DNA from: Apostichopus japonicus
Lineage: Eukaryota; Echinodermata; Holothuroidea; Aspidochirotida; Stichopodidae
Length of the DNA stretch: 64,000 nt
NCBI RefSeq assembly: GCF_037975245.1
Contig: NC_092578.1
Location: forward strand, 13,744,321-13,808,320
Reading direction: 5' to 3'
Under the pieces are notes generated by a model. The model was not told the DNA's origin. It was given only the letters and a program-made list of their open reading frames with translations, and did no database searches. Positions 12,070 through 24,000 of this stretch are shown here, one piece after another; the stretch's first letter is position 1; every line of letters begins with the position of its first letter. The position numbers and the translations under genes were made by a program.

Positions 12070-15000
12070 CACACATCTTGTTTCTCTTTCATTTCCATTC
12101 AGTTCAAGAGCCCTGTCAACCAGGATGTTCCGGTTTAGATTATTGCTCCAATTTTAATGATAGGTAAGCTCATCATCAATTAGACAAGACTTAATTCACC
12201 AGTCATTCATTAATCAGAGATTATCGGTACGCGCTATCATAGGCGTAGGAGCCTAATTTGATTTGGGGGGGCTGTAACGATTTGCCCGAAAAACATAACC
12301 AAAATTTTCCGCGCGCTCTGCGCACTTTCAACGTCTCAATGTGCATATCACATAGGCATTCATGTGATTACATCACATGCCAATAACTTATGAATGCCTA
12401 TATGATATGCACATTAAGATGTTGAACGCGCGCGGATCGCGCGAAAAATTTTGGTTATATTTTCCGTGTTATTACCCTTCCATGTTGGTTATAATTATTG
12501 GGGAAGTCGTTACAATAATAATATCAGTTTAACCATTTATAAAAAACATTGCAAATTATTCTTCTTTCAGTAGCTGCCCGAAAAATTATCAGCATATTGC
12601 CCGAATTTTCACAAAAAAAATTGAAAAACACACTGCAAATTTTTCTTCTTTCAGTAGCTGCCCGAAAAATTATCAGCATATTGCCCGAATTTTCACAAAA
12701 AAAATTGAAAAACACATTGCAAATTATAATTCTAACAGTAGGTGCCCGAAAAATTATCAGCATATTTCCCGAATTTTCACCCCCAAAAATTGAAAAACAC
12801 ACTGCAAATTTTTCTTCTTTTATATAGTAGGTGCCCGAAAAATTATCAGCATATTGCCTATATTTTCACAAAAAAAAATTGGAAAACACGTTGCAATGTA
12901 TTATTCTAACAGTAGGGGCCCGCAAAATTATCAGCATATTGCCCGAATTTTCACAAAAAAAAATTGAAAAACACACTGCAAATTTATCTTCTTTCAGTAG
13001 CTGCCCGAAAAATTATCAGCATCTTGCCCAAATTTTCACCCCAAAAAATTTGAAAAACACAATGCAAATTTTCTTCTTTTAGTAGGTGCCCGAAAACTTT
13101 AAGCATATTGCCCGAATTTTCACCGAAAAATTTTGGTTGGGGGGAGCAGCCCCCCCGCCTCCTACGCCTATGCGCGCTATAAGCTTTTTCCTTAGTAATG
13201 ATATATTGACCTAATTTTAAGGTTAGACAAAACTTTTTGACCTTTGACATTGGTATTCAGAGACTAACTGTATGTGATATTGAAAAATATGGAAATGTTG
13301 TGCCAAACATCTCAAACATGCAATTGTTGAGAATCCTTGTTTCAAACAGAATTTTTGTATTTCCAGTGTTATGATAATCTTAGTAAGTAGGGGGAGGAAT
13401 TTTGCATGGTCTGGCAAGATTCAGCCCCTTCCTAACCCAGGTATCACCATTGATGCAAGCTGAAGAAACATAAAATGAAAACCCTGTAAAAGACTCTTAC
13501 CAATTCATTCTTACTATAAAAAGGCACCACCACTCTTGTGTGCAAAATATTGATTCAATTAAGATGGGTCGAAAAATTATATATTTAGGTCAATATTTGT
13601 CCGTATCTCACTCTGAATACCCTTGTTTTTATTAAAGAGTTCATTAATTTTGCTTTTAATATCCCATTTTGTTTTTGCCCGATCTGTTTAAACAGACCGA
13701 CAGAGCTCTACAGAAGTTGTAACACCCGATCAGACGATAGCGCCAGAAATGACATGGCCCGCTGGGGAAACGGTCACATTGAGATGCCTTTCATGGATAT
13801 ACCAGTCTTGGATATCGCAGAGTGCGAATCGGATCGATGGAAGGCTGTGGCGTGCACACTTCAGGTGAAACCGTGTCACTCAAAGTCACACACCAACATG
13901 ATATGCAAGTAAGGGAAACATAATTTGTAACAAAAACAGACGCTAGGGGAGGAGAGATTTCTTCAGAGGAAATAACAGATTGCTTTTCCAAACGAAATTG
14001 TAGCTTTGAAGAAACATGTGCTTTCTTAGTGTAATATGTTTATTAATCTAATATCGATACATCTAATGTGATGATTGGTTGCTGGCAACCTTTTTTCTTT
14101 CTGCATTGGAAAAATGAAAGATTTGTTTTTGGGTTCCACTCGTTCGGATTTAAAGGGCGTCTCGAATTGCCAAAATTTTTAGCCTGTAAAAAGTGCCAAC
14201 CATTTTCAAAAATTGCTTTCCTCTGATAGGGCAAAAACAAACCCAAAGTGGTAAAATTGATTAGTCAATTATGGCTGAAATACAAACTGTAAATACTTAC
14301 GAAAATGTTTGGGACCGATGCAGCAGCTAAAAAACTTCTAAAAAGGAGAAGGAAAGTTCTTACTCATCTTTTTTTTCTCTTTTTATTCCTTTTTTTTTTT
14401 CCTCCAATTTTTTTTGTTGATTTGAGATTGATGAGTTGTTTAATTTGCTTTGAATAACTATGCATGTTTGTGTAATGCATTCTGTGTCTTCTATCGAAAT
14501 CAAATGTGATCTCTTTTTCTATTCTTGAGGGAATCCTATATCCTGTTCTAGGATGTAGTTTGTACACTGTTCCCTTTCAGCATGACTTCACACAAACTGC
14601 CTTCCTCTATCCGTGTAGAGTAGTGTCTCTCTCTCTCGGCTACATGCTTTAATAACTCAGGGATAAACAGTAAGGTTGCAACCACATGGTCTAGGCTGGA
14701 TTATATTAATTTGCTCTTTTATACAACACACTTCCTGCTGTAAACACGGCCAATATTGGGAGATAATTCATTTTTGAGAGTGACTCCTTCTTCAGCCTCG
14801 GACTGAAGCTAATACCGAGATAATGGATGGTATCGCAGATCTTATTCCGCGCCCTCGGGGAGGAGCACCCCTGCGGGATACATTCATCATGTTCAATTGG
14901 AGTTCATTATCATGATTGAGCTAACCCGAGGCTAAGACTAAGAGTAGTGAATACGAGAAACAGATTGGATTCCCCGGCTCTCCTGCTCCTCCTCTTACGT

Positions 15001-18000
15001 ACGTTACGATACCGGCGGATAGAACTGATCTGCCTCAGATATAATACTAAGAGGTTTATTATTACACACGCATACTACAGGGATAAATCGAGAATTTTTA
15101 TAAACTTTAACTACCCCCTGGAAAAATGAAACAGTTCTCCGATTGTACAAAACGGAGATCGAGAAGGAGAGATGGATATTAAAGTTTATTGAAAGTAGGA
15201 ATGGAAAGAAGATCAATTTCATGGATTTTTTTGTTGTTAAAACTATACTTAAGCATGAAACGTTGGTGGGCTAATCATATCAAATGTAAATTGGATGTAG
15301 GATAGGATGCAAAAACTGAAAAAGATAAAAAGTTGGAATTTGAAGAGAGGTTTTAAGAAGGAAGAGTTAGAGAGAGAGAGAGATTGTTGCTTTTAATCTC
15401 ACTATGGCCTGAGGTGTGAGTCATGATGTATGGTTAAATTGGGGTACAGAATGAATGGTATGATCGTTATCCCAAGCCTTAATGGATTTAGCATGGCCGT
15501 TGCCCATGGCAACATAAGCTGTTGTAGTATACATATTGATCTTCATCGTATGGTAATCCAGATGACATACTATGCGTTTCTGTGAAACGTGCAGAACAAA
15601 GGGATGGCCAAGATCGTTTGGGGCAGGTATACATAGTAAAAACAAATATGGGGGTCGGGGGGTAGGGATGCGAGGGGTTAGGGAAGGGAGGGGTTAGGGA
15701 AGGGAGGGGGTAGGGAAGATTCAGAGTGGGGTGATATAGTTCAAGGAAATTGATCTAATGAATTGTACAAGTGGAGTTGGTAAAATTAAGTCTATTCCTT
15801 ACATTATACCTCATTAACAGTCAAACTAATGACAGTCAGATTCACATGATAGATGGAAACTTATGAAGGGAGGAGTTGGGTTGTGGATGGGAGGGGAGGG
15901 GTTAATGGGAAGGATGAAGTGAGGTGGAGGAAAGGATCGACATAGATTGACTTGGGGTACTTTGGTTTGTGATAATCGCTATTAAATAGAAAGGGAAATG
16001 AGAGGAAAAGTCATTTTGGCATATTTCTTAAACAGAAGCTCCATATTTTGTTTGTCTGTTTTAGATCTGATTGCGTGCACATATTGAACCAGTGCATCGA
16101 TCTGTCTCGTCTTCCGAAGGGTGTAACAGCTGAAGGTCTATGCAACATTCTTTCACCGATGGAGAAAAATGCTCCCTGTGTACCACTGGACGAATATCTT
16201 GGTAAGAGTTTGGAAGCTGGTGAATTTGTCCCGAAGTACGCTTCATCTTTGAAGAATCCAAAGCCATATTTTGTTTGAGTTTGATCCGTGAGAAAGTAGA
16301 AAGTCCCTCCTCTTGTATGCTAATACATAGAGTGAGACATACATGTTGCTTCCGTTAAATAGTTTTCTGCATTATCAGATGAAATCACAGATTAGCTTAA
16401 TAGGGTTAATCATTATATTGCCCCAAAATATGCTAGAAAGAAAGAAAAATGGTCACTTTAAATATGTTCATCCAAAGCATTTTAAAGCTAATCTTAACGA
16501 AGGAATCCCCCCCCCCCCCACCCAAACTCAGTGTTAGGATGGTTAGAATCAGACTGGGAAAAGTCCATTGGGAAACACTCTAAGCAATTTAAATCACTTT
16601 GGTTGTAGGAGGTTGCAGACAGTACGGATGATAAATGCAAATGATAGGTCAAGTTAGTTGATAAAGTTGTATAAAGTTGAGTTGATATATTTAAAAGAAA
16701 TTAGAAAGTTTGACACATGTACGTAACATAAATGATGTTTACCATAGTGGAAATGTGTGTTTTATTGTACTGTACTAAATCAGCGTACAATTCACACATG
16801 AAGTTTGACTTTAAGTTATACTTAACAGTTTCACTAACCAGCTATATTGTCAGGCTAAATCTATCCCCGATGCATAGATGGACGAGTGGTACAGGCTTCA
16901 TGTTTAAAATCAGTTTCCTTCGTTCGTCAAAGTTTGGGAAAGGAAATCCTCATTTAATGACATTGCTGCCTGACAAACACCTGACAATTTTAATTTCAAA
17001 TTCTTCATCGTGTAGAATGATAGCAGTCTTGAAGTTGCAATCAATTTCAATTTGGGATAATTTAGTTTAGGTATTGCCTAAATTATTTAAAGTGAACTTT
17101 GATCTGTATAGTATGACCCATTTGGTACAAGCTTGCCTTTTAGAAACTATAAAAAAAAAAAGAAGTAGGGGGGGGGGAAGGAGTCACGATTTTTGGCCAA
17201 TAGGCTCTTGAAGGGAACTGCATGGGGTGAATAATGATTGTAGAAAGTTGTGGGAAACCATGATGAATGTGTGTGCACAAACACCATAATAAATATGCTG
17301 TTAGGAAAGTCCTCTATAGTCACATTTTGCATCTGGTCACCAATAATAGGCCTAGCAAGTATAACTGAAAACGAGATTGATCCCACTATTATAAAAGACA
17401 CGTACCCATTTCACTTTGTTTATACCAAATGCACCTTTTTGAGAAGTTTCATAAAAAACTAGAGTTTTTGGTTCCTTGCTTTAGCAAAAAGGAACCTATG
17501 CAGTCAGGTTTGTGTGTGTGTGTGTGTGTGTGTCTGTGACACTTGCTTGGGTACGCTCTATCTCAATAAGGGAATGTTGGATTGAGGCCAAACTTGGACT
17601 ATAGATCCACCATATGGAGAAGGTGTGCCCTATTGTTTTTGGTGCCCACAAAGGTCATCAAAGGTCAGTTATGGTCCAAAAACCAAAAATATTAAAACTG
17701 CAATAACTCCCAGTGCCAATGTGCGACAAGGTTGATATTTTGGGACAAGTTGTGAACTGGTTAGGGGAACATTTTCAAACTTAACGGTCATGTGATCCGA
17801 GGTCACCAAAGGTCAATTAATGATAAAAAACTAGTATTTTTGCGATAACTTGAGAACGAATTGTCCGTTAGGGTTGGGAGTTACCTCAATGTAATCCAAT
17901 TGTCGACCCGCATCTGGGTGACCCTTGACCTCAATTTGACCTCTGGTGACCTTTACGTGTTTTGGGGATTTTTACAGTTTCGATGCTATTTTCAGATGTC

Positions 18001-21000
18001 AAAGGTACCTTATGATCATAAATGTCAATAGGTTGACCCCATGTGACCTTTTTGTGCAAAGTTATAAGGGGTCAAAGTTTTTCGGTCGGAGTTAGAATGG
18101 CTGTACAGACTTGTCGTTTTGCTTTTTCTAATCAGAAGATAAAACTACATCTGAAACCAAGGTCAAAAGGTCAAAGGTCACATTAGAAAAAATGTGCTTA
18201 TTTAGGGAGGAAACGAACAAAAAAGAAAATGTTTGGTTTTGATGCTAGATTTGGATATCAAAGGTACCTTCCGATCAAAAATGTCAATGGGTTGACACCC
18301 CTGTGAGCTTCATGTGCGAAGTTATACGAGGTCAAAGTTAATTTTCAGACATTTAATGCAATAACTCCCAGTTCCGAGGTGTGACACGGTTGATATTTTT
18401 GGACAAGTTGCAAATGGTATAGGGTAATATTTTCAAACTTAAAGGTCATGTGATCCGAGGTCACCAAAGGTCAATAAATGTTAAAAAACTAGAATTTTGG
18501 GGGGAGAAAATGGGCAAAGACAAAAATGTATGAATTTTTATAGTTTGATGCTATATACACATCACACCGATCAAAAATGTCAATGGGTTGACCCAAGGTG
18601 ACCTTTGTGGGTTCAGTTATACAAGGTCAAAGTTAAATTTCAGATATTTAATGCAATAACCCCCATTGCCAAGGTGTGACATGGTTGATATTTTTGGACA
18701 AGTTGCAAATGGTATAGGGGAACATTTTCAAACTTAATGGTCATGTGATCCGAGGTCACCAAAGGTCAATTAATGATAAAAAACTAGTTTTTTTGCGGTA
18801 ACTTGAGAACGAATTGTCCGTTAGGGTTGGAAATTGCTTCAATGTAATGTCAACCCGCATGTGGGTGACCTTTGACCTTAATTTGACCTCTGGTGACCTT
18901 TACTTGTTTTGGGGATTTTTACAGTTTCGATGCTATTTTCAGATGTCAAAGGTACCTTCTGATCATTAATGTCGATGGGTTGACCCCCGTGGGACCTTCG
19001 TGTGCAAAGTTATTAATGTTAAAAATTAATTAATGTTAAAAAACTAGTATTTTGGGGGGAAAAATGGGCAAAGAAAAAATGTTTGAATTTTTACAGTTTT
19101 GATGCTCTATTTAGGTCTCACCGATCAAAAAGGTCAATTGGTTGACCTCCGGGTGACCTTTGTATGTGTAGTTATGTATACAAGTTCAAAGTTAATTTTT
19201 AGACATTTAATGCAATTAAATCCCATTGCCACGGTTGATATTTTGGGACAAGTTGTGAATGGGGTGGTGGAACATTTTCAAATTTCACGGTCATGTCATC
19301 TGTGGTCACCAATGTTATCATATCTGTTGACCTGCTTGTAGGTGACCTTATATCTCTTACATTTTCGGCGCCATATTCAGATCTCAAAAGTGCATTTTGA
19401 TCATAATCCGATCACAATTTGTGATCACAAAAGTGTTGGCTATAGTGTTGGTTACTTTATGGGTACATGTAGGACCACAATTACTTGACTATTTGAACCC
19501 AATCTTGCTTGATAATATTATGTGTATTGTCATATACCCCTACGCAAGGAACCACAGTGCCCTTGGGCTCTTGTTTAAATATTATAATTTTTTTTGTAAT
19601 ACCGATGTGTTTTCGAGTTTCATTCATCCCACTGGTCAGGACAGATGTACGTTAAATATCAGTTAGGTACGGTCAATTCTGTCACCAATTCAACTTTTGT
19701 CCCCTTTTGTTATTTAGTTGTAGATACAGCAAAGTTCCCCAAGGATCAGGTGAGGGGACTCACTTACCCTTGTGTGGCTCACAGTTGTGCCAACCATTCA
19801 CAGAGTCACAGTGTCTGCAGTATTGACAGAGAGGCTTGTAGCATGGGAGAGGTCTGCAAACAACACAGATGTGATGACGGTAAGCAGGCCATAATTTAAC
19901 ATTCAAAGTTTGTGTAGCAGTTTCAAAAGCAGTGAGACCATCTATTATAAAATACAATTGTTCCTAGCTGTGTGTATAAAGTGCTATACCAGTTTTGCCC
20001 TCGAATAAGCAATTAAGTTTTGGATAGCATTTTGGCGATGAGATACTGGATAAATGATTTGTTGGTAAGATGATAATACATGCATATTTGAGAATGAACA
20101 AGTGGATATAGGATAATGCATTGCATACAAATTAGAATGAACACATGCATAGGTGAGAAAGAACTCATCTTTGTGTGAGAAATCACACATGCATACGTGA
20201 GAATGGATACATACATGTGAGAATGGATACATATATGCGAGAATGGACACATGTGAGAATGGAGAAAATAACACATACAAATCTGAAAATGGATGCATAC
20301 ATATGATAATGTACGCATATGTATTGGAGTGAATACATGCATGTGAAAATGAACATTGATATGTGAGAATGGATATCACACTTATTAGAATGAACATTTG
20401 CATACATGAGAAAGAACACATCTACATGTGAGAAATCAGACATGCATACGTGAGAATGGATGCTTACATGTGAGAATGGACACATGCACATGCCAAAAAT
20501 AACACATGCAAATCTGACTATGGATGCTTACATATGAGAATGTATGCATACATATTGTAGTGAATGCATGCATGTGAAAATGAATATGTGATATTTGAGA
20601 ATGGATGGCATACTTATCAGAATGATCATTTACATACATGAGAAAGAACACATTTTTATGTGAGAAATCAGACATGCATATGTGAGAATGAATGCATACA
20701 TGTGAGAATGGACAAATGCACATGTAGAAAATAACATATGCAAATCTGAGAATGGATGCATACAAATGAGAATGTACGCACACATATTGGAGTGAATGCA
20801 TGCATGTGAAAATGAACATTGATATGTGAGAATGGATGGCATACTTATCAGAATGAACATTTGCATACATGAGAAAGAACACATCTACATGTGAGAATGG
20901 ATGCATACAATATGTGAGAATGCATGGACACCTATCTCACATTGAATGCTTACCTATTGGAATGAACCTGCACATGTGAGAATGGATGAAAACATATGAG

Positions 21001-24000
21001 AATGAACACATGCCTATATGTGAGAATGAACACATGCAATATACAATTTCTGTTTATGTTTCTTAAGCTTTCAAGATTCAAAGAAAAACTAGTTTCAATT
21101 ATAAGTTGTTTATTTATTTTTTTTTGTCTGTAGGATGCAAACTTGGAGATTCATCTAACTTCCTGGTTCCAGTTGGTAGTTGGATCCGCCTGACGGATCG
21201 AGATGATGAGGGATGCTACCAAGCTTGCCAGTGCGGGAGACGAGGAGAATTTGAATACTGTCAAGCATTAGGGTGTGACCAGCAATCCTCTGAATCTTGT
21301 AGAGTTAGCGGCCAGATTAGAGGTGAGTGATTTAATCTGAAACACTGTGCAGGGTAAAGTGTGGTCCATGCTCAAATAGGTGTGACTTAATCTGAAACAC
21401 AGTGGGTAAAGTGTGGTCCATGCTCAAAGTTTCCAGCCATCTGCAGGAAATATAATCCCTATTAACTCTGTAATACTGGATTAATGTTTTTATCCAACCA
21501 TAAATCAACTAAACAAATGAATGTCACAGACTGACCCAGAACAAGAACATGAAAGTTAAGGAAGTTTGTACCTAGGGACAATTGTGTTGCATATTTTGAC
21601 ACAGTAGATGGACAAGGTCCAAATTAACAACTTACTAACATATTAGATACCATTTAATACGATATTTCCATTTGAACTGGTATGGCCCGGACATTCGATA
21701 CAAATTTTCACCGTGGCTCGCAAGATCAATTTCGTCCCCTCCCCTTGATCTAAAGGAAGAAGGGAGGTCACAGGTCGGACATTTAATATGAAAGAAGAGA
21801 GAATTGTCAGTATATCACTCTTATCTTTAGCAGCCGCGGCTAATTGTGATGATGAGTAACCTGTATGATTGTAGAAGATAACCGGTGAAAAGCCTGTCGC
21901 CTTGCTTCCCAGGAATCAGGCACTTTGATATGTAGTGTATGTACTGTAGCTTAACCTAACTTTTTTTAATACATAATTCTGGGCTTTGCAAGCCAATTAT
22001 TACAGTTGATTGCACCACCGTATCTGAGATTAAATTACATTGCGTGATCTAGAATGCCAGGTTAGGAAATTCACTGGGCCATGTTATATTCTATTATAAA
22101 CGTAGGCAACCCCCTCCCCTCGCCCTCTGCTGAAATATGACGTAAAACGAGCCTGGGATATCAATTCTAAAATCATTACTAATCTGCAAGTTGTTTCCCC
22201 ATTTATTCCCAGAGCATGGAAGTCATTATCACATTGACTGTAACATCTGTACATGCTACAAAGGTGTTGAGATATGCTCATCTCGACAGTGCCTGACCAG
22301 TGAGATGCTACCTGAGGAGCAGCACCGCTACACTGGCCTGCCATGTGATTGTTCAGATCAGTACGTCCCTATATGTGCAGTCAACGGTAAAACATACCCA
22401 AGTGCCTGTTTAGCAAAGTAAGTCTTCTCTGCAAGTGAGTGTGAGTTTATGGAAGGGATGGACATATAGATCTTGGGTAGTCATTGTGAAAAATGGTACT
22501 TTTTTTTTTTTTTAAAGTTTGGAATGGATTTTCATCAGAAATATCTTGATCACATGAGGTTCATGCAGATGGTTGGCTTTTCATCTTGTTACAATTTCTG
22601 AAATTGTTTAACTAGATCATTTTCTCAGATTTTTCAGATTTTATTTTCTTATGATTGATTGATTGATTTTTTTATTTTTATTTATATATTTATTTATTTA
22701 TTTATTTATTATTGATTGATTGATTGATTGATTTATTTCAGTTGTGCAGAGAAGTTGTCTGATCTCAAATTCAAGTATGGTGATTGCTCCATGGGTGATC
22801 CGTGTAGCTCTCCCGATGCGTGTCCGTCCGGCACATGGTGCGTACCTGTAGTTTATCTCCTTACTTTATCCAAAATTTGTTCTGGTCAGCTTCATCAGCA
22901 GGCAACATCTTTGACCTTTGTAAGAAGGTCGTTTTTGACCATCTTGGTTGTGGCGAGCATAGTTTGAGTTTGGATAATCTAATACAATACATGTTCATCT
23001 TTGCAAAGTGAGAATGCGGTAGTGCTGGTTAGTTTATTGACGGATTCAATTATTGATTGATGGATAGTTTGATTGATTGATTAATTGATTGTTCTTCAAG
23101 GTCTATAGCATTGCCCCCATAATACTAATCAGTCTGGAAGGCAGTGGCGGAGCTTGGGGTATTGGACAGGGGGGTCGAGAATGGTCTGTAGGGGCGCTTT
23201 CGACACTATCTAAGCGGAGCGCCACCACAGGTTGGCGCGGAGCGTACAGAAATTTTTTGAGTAAACATACTCCCTAGATCGCCGGAAATTATCCTTTCCA
23301 GGCCTTGCTAATTTGCAGATAAACAAAGAATAAATAGGTGTCATCGCCAACAAAATGTGACAAATGTCAATAGGTAGATGAGAGCGCAATAAAAAGGTCA
23401 ATAATCGCGAATAAGTAAAAAGTGGTAAAGAGCTGAAAAGGGCGCCAGCAGTCCATTTGAGTCTGTCAGGGGCGCATCCGCATCCGCCCCCCTGACTGTA
23501 TGGACGCTCCGCCACTGCTGGAAGGCAGTTATTTTACAATGCCAAGCTGATCCACATGTTCATGTGGAGGAAGACCAATAACTCGTAACTTAGACTTCAC
23601 GTCAGGTGGCTAGCCAATTTCCAGCTTCAGTTCATATTTTGATACATGCAGCTAGAAGTCACTCCTGTTCAAAAATGAACGAACACTATACCGCCCTCTA
23701 TACTGCCCATCCTAAAAGCACTTTCCTGTCTAATTGAACTCTCCATAACGTAATTGTTCCTTCTTCGTTATCCTCCATTTTAGGTGCTTGCCAAAACGAG
23801 CAGTTTGTCTGAGTGTCCCATTAGAGAAATGCCAGCAGTATGAATGTGGTAAGTAATGGAGGTGACATGCTTACTTTTAAAAGCATTTTTTGATTTGCAC
23901 TGCTTTATACTTTAAAGCAACAGGTAAACAAGTATTCTATGACACACACACATACAAAAGAAACTAAGGAATAGTTCAAATGGTCCATGAAGGAGATTAT

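Larger units (their letters stand above)
12238..13172. mobile_element. 935-bp non-autonomous DNA transposon (8-bp TSD)
   Basis: Ends are CATAGGCGTAGGAGCC at 12238 and its inverted copy CCTCCTACGCCTATG ending at 13172. Both sides are flanked by the direct 8-mer CGCGCTAT (12230-12237, 13173-13180), a perfect target-site duplication. Eight-bp TSDs are typical of hAT and P superfamilies. There is no transposase frame. Inside are a long inverted repeat (about 12298-12455) and seven 80-90-bp tandem units (12560-13120). Inserted in a RECK intron. Confidence 0.88.

Noticed and set aside
12524-13250. Open frames on both strands with repeated FSEFSQKK/ENSGNMLIIFRA peptides
   Set aside because: Translation of the 84-bp tandem repeat inside the transposon, in both directions.
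15649-15717. Interstitial telomere
   Set aside because: Only two TTAGGG words among other G runs; not a (TTAGGG)n array.
19984-20906. Minus-strand open frames of 145, 109, 102, 156 and 84 codons
   Set aside because: They overlap in several frames and follow the minisatellite period; the composition mirrors the DNA repeat, so they are not genes.
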